DNA of 64,000 bases from Torymus aiolomorphi. Its lineage: Eukaryota > Arthropoda > Insecta > Hymenoptera > Torymidae. The notes beneath the pieces are model-generated. The model ran no database searches. It was not told the DNA's origin and worked only from the letters and a program-made list of their open reading frames with translations. The position numbers and the translations under genes are program-made. Location: positions 66,585,529 to 66,649,528 of the forward strand of contig CM070873.1 of assembly GCA_036365515.1 (NCBI GenBank), written 5' to 3'. How positions within the stretch are numbered: position 1 is the first letter of the stretch; every line of letters begins with the position of its first letter. Of the stretch, positions 1-12,075 are shown one piece after another.

Positions 1-480
1 GTGATTTAAAAGCTCAGAGCATTACAAAACAAATTTCACTTGAATAAAATGTTACATAAATTAATTAATTTAAAATACTACAAATGTTTAGAATAAAGAA
101 TTTAATTATAACGAACATGACATTATAAAACGGCTATTTTTCTATTTTCTGTTAAACTATCAGTTATGTCTGTACCTCTCTAGAACGAGTGCATATACGG
201 GTTACTGCATAGGCGTTTACTGCATAAAAGTCACCCTTAAAAGTTTATATGACGTGCATCCTGAGTAATACTTGACGTTACATGACACTCAACTGATGGA
301 ATTCGCGTTACTTTGCGAAATTACCATGTGTCTCTTTGAATTTACGTCTCGCATAATATAAGAAACTATATACGAAAAAATGGTGTATGCATGTCAAAGC
401 TTTCAAAGTTTAAGGATAGTGCAATTAACTAAACAGAGGTATGTTGCTAATACATAAAGATTAACCCATTTATAATTCAA
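1..480. other. AT-rich spacer, no gene seen
   Basis: Low-GC sequence with stop codons in all frames. The 10-mer TTACTGCATA occurs twice close together near 205-226. I see no repeat element, RNA gene or coding signal. Confidence 0.6.
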
Positions 481-775
481 AAGAGAATTTTCCCCTTTTC
501 CTGCAAATACATCACGAACACACACGCGCAGGGGAAAAGCCAAATCCCCGCACACGGCAGCCCCCGCACATGCGCACATAATTTAGTAATTGTTTCCCCC
601 AATGCGGTCGCAAAAACTTTTTCGCGCAAAAACGCAAATCGCACAATACCGCCGCGAATTAGCGAGGAGGAGAGAGAAAGACAAAACCCCAAGCGAATTC
701 AAAAGAGGAGGAAGAAAAAAGGCAAGCCGAAAGATAAAGAACCCGCTTGAGCATATACACGCGTGCACAAACGTT

Positions 776-791
776 GGGGGGGGGGGGGGGG
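776..791 (+). repeat. Poly-G run (16 G)
   Basis: An uninterrupted G16 homopolymer followed by TCC. It lies inside island 1. Confidence 0.9.
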
Positions 792-1306
792 TCCAATGAG
801 CTTGCACAAGTAGAGCATATTCATTTTCCGGGTCTAAATTCAGTAATGCGTCCATTCCCCGTTCGTTCGTTCGTTCGTACATATACGTACGTAGGTTCTC
901 CGCTTTACGTCTCGCTGAACGAGCCGTAAAACGTACTGCGCAGCACGACCAGAGAGACAGAGAGAAACAAAGCCGAAAAAGGAGTGGGAGAATGTGAGTC
1001 GGAGAGGAAAAAAATAAGCGCGCGCAAGTCGAGCCAAAGAGAGAAGGGGGCGTAGCTGCGACGAGAAGAGAAAAACCTTAAAGCTCGCACGTACTGAATG
1101 CTTAATGCACTTTGTGTCTCCAGAACTCGCTATTCTTTCTCTTTCGGCGTGCGGGCCTCGAAAATATATGAAGCGCGGCTTTATGCTTTCGCGGCTAAAT
1201 GCGCCGAGCGTTTAACTCTCTCGCGCGCGCGTCGAGTAGAGCGCGGCTTTCCCTTCCCCCTGACCGACGGTTAATTAGCACTTAACCGAGTCGGCGAGCG
1301 AGCGAG

Positions 1307-1325
1307 TGAGAGAGAGAGAGAGAGG
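1307..1325 (+). repeat. GA microsatellite
   Basis: Dinucleotide GA run, a potential GAGA-factor binding tract, within island 1. Confidence 0.85.
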
Positions 1326-1620
1326 AAGCGTTACCGTAATTAGGTCCACTTGGGTTTTGCAACAAACGCCCGTCGTCGACGCTTTTTTTGTTCGTATAGA
1401 GGATGAAGCGAGCGATCAAAGCGGCGGCTCGTTGAGATTTTTTGACTTACTTTCAGAGTCGCGCGCGGAGCTGCTGCTCGTCGGCGTTAATCACTCGGCC
1501 GAGTGGATGTCGATGTATCGTGGAGTGCAGCGGGGATTAAACTGAATTTCGGTGGATGAGTTTTTAAGGGAGTGAAACGGCGCTGGTGGGTTGAGAAATT
1601 GATAGTTTTGAGAGATTTTC

Positions 1621-2197
1621 GATGGAACGTGGAGTGTACTGTTCTCGAATGTCTCGTTATACGATTGTGACAAACGGGTTTCTTTGTTTTTGCATATACA
1701 ATGTAGATAGAATTTGCATTAAATCTGCCAGGGATGTTAAACCGTTTGAAAATGGTTAAAAGTTTAAAAACATATTTGACGAAATCAAATTTAGTAATTT
1801 CAAACTTGATCCTTTTTGCAATCGGGTCAAGCGTTATACTCGATGAATTTTAATGGGAATAATCGAATTTGAAATGCGATTTAGAATTAGATACAGACAG
1901 AAGCGGTAACGTTCGCAGGGTAAATTCGACCGGAACATGATCAAATTTGTCAATTCGAAGGATAATGACAGACTAACAGTGCGCCCGGGTCTTTGATCTA
2001 GTTGATTAACACCCGCACTAGCGCTGCGACGAGGCCTATGGCATAGGCATTACGACGAATTAATGGTATAGGAATGGCTAAGTTTAGTCTGAGTGCAAAC
2101 TGCAAAGTGATCAACTAACTTGCAGTAAGAAACGCTTAATTGTGAAGAGGGGGGTTTTGGTAAAGCGTATTAGCAGGCAATTCATATTATTACCAGA
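1621..2197. other. AT-rich spacer, no gene seen
   Basis: Low-GC spacer; a GC-richer patch at 1980-2050 has no recognisable gene or repeat. Confidence 0.5.
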
Positions 2198-2484
2198 GTT
2201 AATTTGGCGCGCTACGCGCGCCCTCTCTTCACCGTTTCTCGATTTCTTTCGAGTTTCGAGATCGATTCGAGATTTCGAGATACCTCGAAAAAATACTTGA
2301 AAACCGAACGAACCTCGATCGCTCAATTTATATTAAGGACTAGCGTTAATTAGCGCGCTACGCGCGCCACTGTTTCGTCTTTTGTTTCTCTCCTTTCGAG
2401 ATTCGAGACGAATTCGATTATTCGAGATTTCGAGATCGTTCGAGGGCAAAATAGATTATCTCGAATGCTCAATTTATATAAGGG
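2198..2484 (+). repeat. Two-unit direct repeat, period about 147 bp
   Basis: Unit 1 starts at 2198 and unit 2 at 2345. Each begins GTTAATT followed by the near-palindrome GCGCGCTACGCGCGC. Each continues through a patch dense in TTTCGAGA-type words and ends with CTCAATTTATA(T)TAAGG. The match is partial, so the duplication is not recent. The ordered GC palindrome, CGAGA cluster and TATA-like end would fit a duplicated regulatory module, but that is inference. Confidence 0.7.
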
Positions 2485-2543
2485 AATAAAAGTTCGGGCA
2501 TTTGTTACGTTAATGTATGTAAATTTCATTTCGTCAGTTGTTG

Positions 2544-2580
<37 letters not shown>
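2544..2580 (+). repeat. GT microsatellite
   Basis: Uninterrupted TG dinucleotide run of about 36 bp. Confidence 0.95.
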
Positions 2581-2584
<4 letters not shown>

Positions 2585-2807
2585 TTAAAAATTAAAAAAA
2601 GAAAATGTAGGTAATTTAAAGATCTTTCAAGTTAAGTTTATAATATTAAGTAATATTGAATGTAACATATGAAAAAATAAATGAAAAAATAAAAAAAAAA
2701 CGAAAAATTTAAAAACGTTTCTTTGTTATAAAAAAAAAGATAAAAACTTAAATCAGTCAGTGTGCCGAGTTCTTTTCGTCAAACGAAGAGAATAAGCTTT
2801 ATCCGAC

Positions 2808-3005
2808 GATGGATATCCGTACGAATATGCAGAATAAGAAGAGGCAAAGAGTACAATTACAATATGGCGACGATTAGCAGAAAGCCTAGCGGTAGCGGCC
2901 GTGGCGTGTTTGTTGTGCATCTGACTCGGGAGTTGGTACTCTGGTTGAAGCCCAGGGTCCATCATTTTGTATTATTAAAAAGCTATAATAGCTCACCCGT
3001 AACAT
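2808..3005 (+). repeat. Interspersed repeat, copy 1 (possible LTR piece)
   Basis: Shares two blocks with 21083-21205: one beginning GATGGATATCCGTACG and one around TATTATTAAAAAG. About 90 bp between the blocks here is missing from the other copy. This copy ends CCGTAACA and the other begins TGTTACGG, so together they look like the TG...CA ends of a short solo LTR. No retroviral-type coding sequence is nearby. The LTR identity is tentative; the repeat relationship is directly visible. Confidence 0.55.
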
Positions 3006-3039
3006 GAGTTAAAACATCATTTTGAACATTTTTTGTCTC

Positions 3040-3094
3040 GAAAATCTTTTTCACCGTTACAAAGCTTCCTCTATGAGGAAGCAAAAATGTTTTT
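3040..3094 (+). repeat. Dispersed repeat with inverted copy at 62248-62299
   Basis: About 50 bp centred on the imperfect hairpin GCTTCCTCTATGAGGAAGC recurs in opposite orientation near the right end of the window, with a similar flanking ATTACAAA/GTTACAAA. Probably the end of an old repeat family; class unknown. Confidence 0.5.
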
Positions 3095-3600
3095 TAGCAG
3101 ATTTTCGTACAAACAAAAATATAGCGTTACCACACCTGTTCCCCATAGAGCGGAGATATAGGGCAGAAGAGAAGAAAGAAAGTAGCACCACAGGCAGCTT
3201 ACTTTTTATTCATTATATACATACTTTTGTACTTCTTTTAGAGAAACATACAAGTTTCCTGTGATGTTTTTCGTAAGCTGGTCTAACAAACAATTAAACT
3301 TTGATCTATAACTAACTCGCTGTCTCTATACGGGATGAGCTTCATTTGTTTTTCCAGCACAAAAGCCAATCTATTTTCGACTTCGATAAAAAAAAAAATT
3401 GCAAAAAGTTCGATTTCAATTGCATTTGATGCTAACAAACAGTTTTATGTTACGCCCGTAACGGCACACTATTATCCGAATAGACAAACATTTTCCATTT
3501 GCAACAATTTACTATACAAATATCAAATTTCGTTTGACCTATTCAAACTAAATTAAATAATATACGAAATTTGTTATACGTTCCAAAAAAAAAGTGTATC
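3095..3600. other. Spacer, no gene seen
   Basis: Mostly AT-rich. It contains the small inverted repeat GTTACGCCCGTAAC near 3451-3464. No coding signal. Confidence 0.5.
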
Positions 3601-3733
3601 TCTCCAAAAAAAGTATCCTCTCTTCTGCAGTTCCAGCAAAGCAATCAAGCCGACAAAGACGACTTTTAATTCAATCAGCGCCGCTACCTCCTCCGAATCC
3701 CACTCCTCTTTCCTCTCCAGTGAACCAGCCAAC

Positions 3734-3788
<55 letters not shown>

Positions 3789-4380
3789 GTCCTCTCGCGC
3801 AATCTTATACGACTCCCGGCTTGCCGTGCGGCTGGAGTTCGCGTGCTCGAACGCTTCTTACGGCCCCGTAAACATAAATAGGACAGAAGCGATCGACAGT
3901 TCCGACTCCATTCTACCTATACTGCGAGAGAGCGATCGAGCATCGAGCGAGTCAGAAACAATTCGAGCGCCTGCTATATACGCGCTACGTGCGACGTCAT
4001 TGTCCGCGCCCCTCTCTCGCTCATGTATTTCGACACGGCGCGCCAAGTTGCCAATGGGCCTCCGAAGTTTCCATTTACTATTATCGACAGTTTAATTCGG
4101 CCCGCCGTTACAACCTGTATGCTCCCAGTTTATGCCGATATGATGGAAGCCCGTCAGTTCGGGAGCGTTCGGTTGGTTATAACGCTACACGCGGAGAGTC
4201 TGGTTTCGAGAGAGAGAGAGAGGTGGACGTTTTCTGAACGAACGATAAGCTGACGGACAAGTTTATCGTACGGAGGGGGGCTGGGGGGAGGTTCCATTTT
4301 CGGCTGTGGGGAGACTCGCTCGTTGTTTCTAATGTAATAGGTTGTGAGGTGTTGTGTGCGGGAAATTAAACGGTTTGTTG
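3601..4380. other. CpG-rich island with GC-skew switch (island 2)
   Basis: Hand counts: 3601-3720 has G 14 / C 43; 4261-4380 has G 48 / C 14. The core contains a CT repeat and dense CG dinucleotides. A G-run cluster at 4272-4290 could form a G-quadruplex on the plus strand. The open frames here are driven by the CT repeat and are not convincing proteins. Confidence 0.55.
3736..3786 (+). repeat. CT microsatellite (about 50 bp)
   Basis: Uninterrupted CT run in the C-rich left half of island 2. Confidence 0.95.
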
Positions 4381-5040
4381 ATAATTTATTAATTTTGGTA
4401 ATCGTGGTAGGAACCGAATATACAATAATAGAAAGACGTTATACAAAATCTTAGATAATTAATGATAATCGTAAGTTTCTTAGATAATAACTAATGTTAA
4501 TATTGTTCAATTTCGAAAGAGCTCAGAAAACCTGTTTTAATTACTAAAAGATTTCAATGCAGAAAATATATAACATCTTTGATATTTTTTACGCGAATAA
4601 CCAGACTAATTAATTACAAGACCTACTGTTTGTAATTTTTCGTAATAAAAGGTATGACGGCATTGGTCGAAAGGCTGGCAAATACTTATTAAAAAATTTA
4701 CATATTTCAAAATGAAATTCAAAATTAAAAACGTTGAAATAAAATAAAAGTATAATTAGAAAAACTTTGTACATGCCTGCCTGAAAAATAATTTTTAATT
4801 AAGTTCATAATAAACATTACTCGAAGAACTTTCCAGCATTTCGAGATTTGATGAAATAATTAAGTTGGAAAAATATCTTTGTAAATATAAGTTTCTATTA
4901 TTAAAATTATAACAAGATTTAAATGCAAATATCGCTAATTACCGTTAAAGCGAGCTATTGAAGTAGAAGACAGAAAAAACCGTGTATATAGTATATATAA
5001 CACAAGTATAATAAAGCAGGAATCTCAGCTCAATTTATGA
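4381..5040. other. AT-rich spacer, no gene seen
   Basis: Low-GC sequence, many stops in every frame, no repeat recognised. Confidence 0.55.
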
Positions 5041-5760
5041 CGCGCTTAATAACGGCCCATCCATAATCAGATTTACCTTAATGCAGAAAAATTGCGCTCC
5101 CCTCGAACACTATATATACACTTCTCTCACCGAATATTCCCTCTATAAAATACGACCAATTAGACTCGGCCATTCAACCTTAATTGCTGCCCTCCTCAAA
5201 GAAGCCTCTCCGTAAATATTGCCGAACGTCTCGACTAAACGCAGAATTTTCAGTTGCCTTTTCCCTCCCTAATGAAAAAATTCACCGAGCATGCGAGGCG
5301 ACCGAAAACAACGGAATATCCACTGTGTGCCAGTGTGGTAGTGATGAAAAAAGGGGCAAAAAATCGGATTAGCGCCCGCGCGTTAATTCACGGGTATATA
5401 CCACGAGCTTACGCGCACGCGCTCGGGGAATACACAAGTGTACATAAAGGCAAGAAGGTGAAGCGAAGGAGGGAGAAAGAGGGCTGAGAGACTGGTGTAA
5501 AGAATGGAGGTCGGGCAAGTGAAGACCGCCGTACTCTCCTTCCGTGGGAGTTTTTATGCTAATGAGGCCCGCGCGTCCGGCGCAACGGCGGCCCTCTCTT
5601 TGTCTTGACGCTGAATCTGCAACCTGTCCCTCTCTCGGGGATGATGTTAACCCCCGTCACGAATCTGCGCTCAGCTCTTTATACGGGATGTGCTTGGGAC
5701 GGGGGATCGTTCGTTTCGGACGGGGTAAACTGCTGATTCGATTGTAATGAAACTAATCGT
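5041..5760. other. CpG-rich island (island 3), weaker skew switch
   Basis: Left flank 5041-5160 has G 12 / C 36. Right flank 5641-5760 has G 34 / C 25. The polarity matches the other islands but the right side is weaker. No credible ORF. Confidence 0.45.
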
Positions 5761-6780
5761 TGTCGCCGATTTCAGATTTCGAATTGTCTGTTTACGTAGA
5801 TGGATGGAAATATTTAAATTGACGACGATCATGTAACGATACTTTGTATAAACGAGAATTATAGTAGTGCAATTGAATGGGTGTGATAAAAAGCCGGTCT
5901 AAGTTCAAAACATAAATTTTCAGTTGGTAGAAGGAAGACTTTCTGAAGTGAATAGGTAATGATTTAGAGTAAAAATTGTCAAAACACATTCGTTGAGATT
6001 TATACATGATATATATGGTATTTGCTTACTTTTTTTAGTAAAAAAACTTATAGTTGCATGTTTTGAGTAAAATGTCTTCCGCAGTTTGAAATTTTTTGTT
6101 TTGGACTTAGACAGTTTTTCATCTCACCCATTCAATTTTAGTTTCTACACAATTCTAGTTTTATCTCGGTGTTTATTATTCATAATCATAATTATACAGT
6201 ACTTCTTAGAAATAATTAATTTTGATACCCTGGATAGAATTTTAAATAAACCATAACATTGAAAAGCTTACATAAATTACTTAGCAATACGTTTTATTGA
6301 TTTTTATGTGGACGTAATATTAATCAGTGAATAGTCAATATAATTATTGTAAACCGTAATACTATTTTATTCCCGTTTGAACGAATCGATAAAGCATTAG
6401 ATGATTGATATACGCTGCCGTTTTAATTCCATGTGATGAAATATTAACCTGCTTTATAACGGTAAACTTCAATCGGGCGTGTATATTTCATTCGTCATCA
6501 AAATCGTAACGCGTATATCACCCACCTGTAATTTTGTAAATTTATTTATTTATTTTTTTTTAATTTATTCGTCACCCACGCCGCTATAACGCAGGGAAAA
6601 AAAGGCACGCGCTAAAACTGGGATATTAAAAAATTCTGTCCTGAAAGCCCTTTTGCCGAGAGTGACTTTACGACTGAGCCACTAAAGTATGTACTAAGTA
6701 AAAACATTAAAATAAACTTTATACCGCAGGAATTAAAAATTAAAAAAGTTTTTCCCTTAAAGAACCTTAACAAAGTCAAA
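5761..6780. other. AT-rich spacer, no gene seen
   Basis: Long AT-rich stretch with a (TTTA)n-like patch near 6541-6560. No coding or RNA feature seen. Confidence 0.5.
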
Positions 6781-6809
6781 CGCTAATTACAAACCGTAAT
6801 CCTTGCTTT

Positions 6810-6825
6810 CCCCCCCCCCCCCCCC
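6810..6825 (+). repeat. Poly-C run (16 C)
   Basis: Uninterrupted C16 on the C-rich side of island 4, mirroring the G16 run in island 1. Confidence 0.9.
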
Positions 6826-7178
6826 TAATTAATTATCTCAATTCCCGCGCCGTATATAATCGCTCATGCGTGCCTCAAAAGTATAAAATTTTCCATCTCC
6901 CGTTAAATTAGCATTCTCGTGCATAATGACATGGTTAACCCGCCACATATTCGCGCCACTAACCCTTTACTTTAAAAAACACACACACACAACCAACGAA
7001 CGAACGGCAGTAAATACACAATCGCCTCAAATCTTTACTCCGAAATAGCAACAATGCGCCAATGTGAAAAGCGCTTCAGCGCGCGCGGCGCAACTATAAT
7101 TAACCTACTTCCAGTCCCGATGTTCAGCCCCCTCCCCCGGAACCGCCGGTAAGTTTACAATTCACTTCCAGCTCGATC

Positions 7179-7202
7179 CTCTCTCTCTCTCTCTCTCTCT
7201 CT
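7179..7202 (+). repeat. CT microsatellite
   Basis: About 24 bp of CT repeat. Confidence 0.9.
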
Positions 7203-7860
7203 CGCTCTATCAGCCGCGGCGTAAAAGCGACCGGAAGCTCATCCGATCGCCCCATTCTCATCCCACAATCTTCTTTCGCTCTCGAAGCGTATAAAAAAAA
7301 CGATCTCCCTCTTGTGGCTCCGCGGGAAATAAAGAAGCGCATACATTCTCCCTTCGCGCGCGAACCGAATGCGAACAACAACGGGCGCTCGCGCATAAAG
7401 GCGGAAAATCCGCGCGTGTGTATGCACTTATACACCTGCGCGCGCCGTATTGTGCCACTGGATAATAAAGTAAAAGCGGGTATTTGCAATGCAAAGGGGC
7501 GAACGAACGGCCCCATAACCGACACGCAGCACAGCCGCCGTGGCTCGTTTTTCCCTTAAACGGGGGAAAACTTTTAACCGGCCGCTTGCGACGACGTTGC
7601 TGCTGGTCTTTTCACTTTCGTAGCTCGCGGGTACGCCTTTGCTTCCTCGTTTGCAGCGACCTGGGACGACGTTGTCGTTATACGACGAAGACTGCAGGAG
7701 GCTTCGACGCTTGTTTGTCAGGCGGGAGAGGCTGACTTTTTTACGACGCGGAGGAGTCACATGCGCGCGGAGGTTAAAGGTGTAGGGATGGGAAGTCATT
7801 TTTACACCAGGCTTTGACGTTGGTTGGAGAGAGAATATGTATATGCGGGTTGTAAGCGTG

Positions 7861-9420
7861 TTGCTTATAGTTAAAAATTTGTAGTCAGGAGGCGCGAGTT
7901 TGCACAAGATTTTTTTAAGGTTCGTGTTGGATGCTTATGAGGATTATGTTATTTTCTAAATAAAGTGATTCGTTTAATTGTTCTAGTTAATTTTTGTATA
8001 TTAAGGTCGTACTATTTTGGTACTAATAATATGTACTTACATTTAGTATTGAAACGAATATTCAATTCGAAAAAGACACTCCAACTTTTAAATAAATAAA
8101 CGACAATATTTAATATCTAAGCCGCATATCGTCAGTTTATTTACGCTAAAAGGAAACAAATATTATCAGTTATCTATAATCAAATCAACATATAAAAATT
8201 CATTTCAGGCAATTTTCGTATTTTATCCTGTGTGTATACATATAATCTAAAATTCTGACAGTCACATTTGTTTTCACGTCCGCCGTCATATTATACGTTT
8301 TATATCCACCGTAATCTGATAAAAAGAAATAATGGAGTCATATATTTTTTGTATGCAATTGAAATAATTTCAGTCCGGTGAACAAATTAAGATACATTCA
8401 GTAAATCTCAATCCTGATATATTTTATGACTATCATAAATGTCTTTGAATTCTTTATAAACAATAATATATCAAAGTTCTTTACATTCAAGTTTTTTTAT
8501 TGAAAACCTGCAGATTTATTTAAAAATAGTAAAAAAATATGACATTTAGTATAAGACTCTTGTGATTGCCTTTTTTATTATAAATATCCAACATCATTTA
8601 AACTAGGTTATCATTTATTCCTAGGTGATAAATTTCTGAAACGATCTAAAACTACTTTAAGTAGATCAAATCAGCGATTAGCCAGACAGAAACAAAACAA
8701 AATGCATTCTAATTATATATTTAAAAGCGGTCTCGATCGCATGTTGATTTAATTTTCTTGCTCAGGTGTTTCCGGAGAAATTTTCATCCCGCGGAAAACT
8801 TTCACGGTCATTTCGCGAACTTTCCGGGAAAGCGAAGAACTCAAACTTCGAAATTAAAGATCCTTTTACACTCTTAATGACTTAACTAGTTTTGTACTCC
8901 GTGGCTTCTACGAGTACAATTGATCCAGAGCCGCGGGCTGCCGCACTCCTCTTTCTCGATTACAGTTAAATAAATTTTTTATCAACCGCCCGTATACGCT
9001 CTTTGTATGGTTTCCAGTGCCGCGAAAAGTCTAAAGTTACTTGTACGAATAAAACGCATTTGTTTTCTCGATTACGCTAACCGAATGCGCGCCGTAAAAA
9101 ATTTTCATATAACCGAGTTGCTTTTTCTTTATTTCGAACGTTTATTAAAAAAGTGAATTTAAGTTCTGAAGTCACAATAATTTACAAACCTTTTAATTAC
9201 ACAACATTTGTACTTTCTAAAATTCATTATGCGTTTTAATTAAAAGAATAACTTTTATTTCACTTATATATTTATCGATTGAGAAATCAACCAGTGATAA
9301 CCTATTATGATTTTCACAGATAAAAGAAATATTCGAGATCGTCTAATTAAAGTCACATGAATAGTTACATTTTATAATAAAATCAAAAATTAAGAAGTGA
9401 AAAAATTAAGTCACTCAATT
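7861..9420. other. Spacer, no gene seen
   Basis: AT-rich, with a mildly GC-richer patch at 8730-9080. No repeat pair or exon-like segment recognised. Confidence 0.45.
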
Positions 9421-10140
9421 CCACGCCTTCAATACCCACAAACATTCGAAATCCTTTTTCCCGACTTTATATCTCCATTACACATTCTCGTGTACACATT
9501 TATAATCTTATTACGATCCCTCACGCACTACCGGCCCACCGTCACCTATCTTTCGTACGATCCCGCACACGCCTAGAGTACAGCCACGGCGCGCGCCAAT
9601 TTCACCTGCCGCCGGCAAAAAGGCTCGGACGATGCGGGTCCAAGATAACGAATGCATTAAAGCCGGCGGACGGTGTCGCACGCGGATAACCTCACCGGAA
9701 AACGAATCCGCGTGCACGCGTGGCCAGAGACGGGAATGAAGGATTCCCTCCTGTATTTTAGTCGTCCCCGACAAAAAAAACAACGTTCGCTTTGTGCCTC
9801 GCTGCACACACACCTATTACGCCATGTTTTTTTGCAGCGTGCGTACACGTGTGTATAAATTCTCCCTCTCTTTTCCTCGGCGGGGATTTTATGTGTACAG
9901 GAGAGGGAGCTGCCGTTGCAGAGATAAAAGGGTGAATAATTGAAGTGGGGAGGCTACATCCGTCTTTGATTTGTACGGCCGGGGAAAAGAGTGTGGAACG
10001 TTGTTTTCATTTTTTTTTTCGTAGCGTCTTTTTATGTTTGACGAGCGCGATCACGATTGAGAGCCTCGCTGCGCTGACTCGAGTGATTAGATTGCACGCG
10101 CGAATCTTTTTATCGGGGCGCCGGGCGTGATATATGATTA
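9421..10140. other. CpG-rich island with visible skew switch (island 5)
   Basis: The left side (about 9421-9560) is visibly C/A-rich and the right side (about 9890-9960) G/A-rich. The core is CpG-dense. Open frames in the core are overlapping on both strands and unrecognised. Confidence 0.45.
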
Positions 10141-11396
10141 ACTGCTAAGTGAGTCAAAGCAGCGTTTTTCAAGTCGATTTACCTTTGAGCTCCATTCGCG
10201 AAGAGATTGATTGCGACCAGACGATTGGAGTACCGCGATGAATATATTTTTATGGAATTTCTATATGTGTGATTTATGAAAACATGTCCGTATGGAATCT
10301 AATGAAAAGCTTTTCCATACGTTTTTTTAATTATTTTTTAAACTCAACAAACGTATTAGAGTGATGAGTGAAAAATTAATTGTACGGTGCATACAAAAAA
10401 TCAAATATAACGCCGCTGTTATTTGTTTTATCAATACTACTCTCATGGAATTTTTACATTGAATACAATTTTTAGACGTACATTCCATTTTATTATTTCA
10501 ATAAATATTTGTTCGTACAAACAAATACAAATACTCGCGCAGTTCTATGATCAATATTTCAAATAGCAGAGATATATTGCTTTGCCAAAGAAAACTCGCT
10601 TTGTATTTTATTTTATTCGTGCATTAATTTTCCGTTTTACTCTGAAAATAATATTCGTACATACTTAACACTTATCGTACAATCAAAAACACGCCAGTTG
10701 CAGCCTGGTCAAGTTTCGTCTCATTCACCATTCTCCTTGCAATTAACACTTAGTTAAACATATTTGCAATTGGATATAGCGCGAAATACCAAAATTCCAC
10801 ATTCATAGCGAGCCTGGCGCGATACTTTATCCCCCCTCCCCTTTCGCAAATCTAATAAGCCCAATTAGTATTCGCAACAAGAAGACGGCTAATGAGCTTG
10901 AAATATTCCCATATCGTGGCGCCTTCCTCGCGCGACCGTTTATGGCTCCTAAAAGGTTTTAGCGAGGAAAAAGAACAAGTGCTGGTAGCGCACAAAAAAA
11001 TTCGAATTTTAAATTGGGAAAACGGCTCGGGCAGTCTCGCTTTTTTCTAATTATATTAAAATCATCATTAATTTAATGATGGTGTGAAAATGACTTGCGT
11101 ATAGAAAAGGCTTTCTATTGTGTCAAAGTAAATTTGAAAGTTTTATATGCAATTTACGTAAAAGGGAATACATTATTTATAAAAAAAAAGTTACAATTTA
11201 ATTTGACAATACAGTTATATTTGCTACAAAACAATGACAACAATCGAAATACATAACAATTGACACAACTAACCCTACATGCACTTCTACGTGTTTTGTA
11301 ACGATCAAACTAGGATCGTTACCTCATGACAACAAGGCCGAGATAAATTAAAACAATTAGTTTGTAAGTGTGAAGTCGTGTTGGAATATCTGTGTA
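10141..11396. other. AT-rich spacer, no gene seen
   Basis: Contains a pyrimidine cluster of C runs near 10830-10843 and a small palindrome near 11070. No gene or element recognised. Confidence 0.45.
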
Positions 11397-11492
11397 TGTA
11401 TGTGTGTGTATTCGTGTGTGTATTCGTGTGTGTATGTGTGTGTGTGTGTGTGTGTGTACGTATGTGTGTGTGAGTGTGTGTATGTATGTGTG
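11397..11492 (+). repeat. TG-rich microsatellite
   Basis: About 95 bp of TG repeats interrupted by TATG and TTCG units. It directly abuts the left end of the TIR element at 11493. Confidence 0.85.
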
Positions 11493-12075
11493 CACTCAGA
11501 AAAACAATCCTCCGGTACCAAAATAAAATTCCTCCCGAAAAAATCTTCCTGCAATAAAAAAGACTTCCTCCCGCACGGTAAAATTCCCGCGCGTAATTCG
11601 ATTACAGGAACAGTGGTTTCTTGTTATAGGAGGTCAATCCTCCTACAGGAGAAGAATTTTACGTTTTATTGCAAGAATATTATGTGTCAGTAATGGAGGA
11701 ATGATGTTTCGGGTCTTCGGTGCCCGAAACTCTATTTTATAAATATCATTAAATTTCAGTGTAAGACAAGTTTTATTGATAACAGATGACACTAGGACTA
11801 CTATACAAATATTTAAAATAACTCTAAGAATAAGTCTTTTTATTCCATTCTTGTATAACAATTTTATTTTTACATTAATTATTTATTTATTTTTTGTTAA
11901 TAATTATTATATATATATATATATACGGGAGGAATTCCTCTTATCGCAATGCAACATTGTACCAATCTGATATTCCTCCTTCCATAGGAAGATATTCTCT
12001 TGGCCCTATTTTTAACTGAAAATTCTCCTCTGATAGGCAGATTCTCGTTGGTACAAGAAGATTGTTTTCTGAGTG
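11493..12075. mobile_element. Non-autonomous TIR element with CACT ends
   Basis: The left end reads CACTCAGAAAAACAATC and the right end is GATTGTTTTCTGAGTG, its inverted match. Both halves carry many TTCCTCC/GGAGGAA words, which look like subterminal binding repeats. The dinucleotide TG flanks both sides, consistent with a 2-bp target duplication, though the left neighbour is itself a TG repeat, so this is weak. CACT ends with subterminal repeats recall the CACTA (EnSpm) superfamily. No transposase frame is present. Confidence 0.65.

Larger units (their letters stand above)
481..1620. other. CpG-rich island with GC-skew switch (island 1)
   Basis: CpG-dense core with many CGCG words, flanked by skewed arms. 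By hand count 481-600 has G 20 / C 41 and 1501-1620 has G 43 / C 10. The core holds a 16-G run at 776-791, a CGTT repeat near 861-881 and a GA repeat at 1307-1325. The short open frames match no family I know and show no codon structure. The skew polarity fits an initiation zone (divergent promoter or replication origin); that role is inference. Confidence 0.55.
6781..7860. other. CpG-rich island with GC-skew switch (island 4)
   Basis: 7081-7140 has G 12 / C 25 and 7741-7800 has G 24 / C 9. A 16-C run lies at 6810-6825 and a CT repeat at 7179-7202, both on the C-rich left side. The long minus-strand open frames at 7124-7525 and 7428-7907 match no family I know and are rich in R, S and G, as expected from unselected CpG-rich DNA. 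Confidence 0.5.

Noticed and set aside
785..800. GGGGGTCCAA resembling the GGGGGTCC MITE end
   Set aside because: Similarity stops after about 10 bp and no inverted partner end is nearby.
7428..7907. 159-codon minus-strand open frame
   Set aside because: Arginine/serine-rich, no family recognised, overlaps several other frames; probably chance in CpG-rich sequence.
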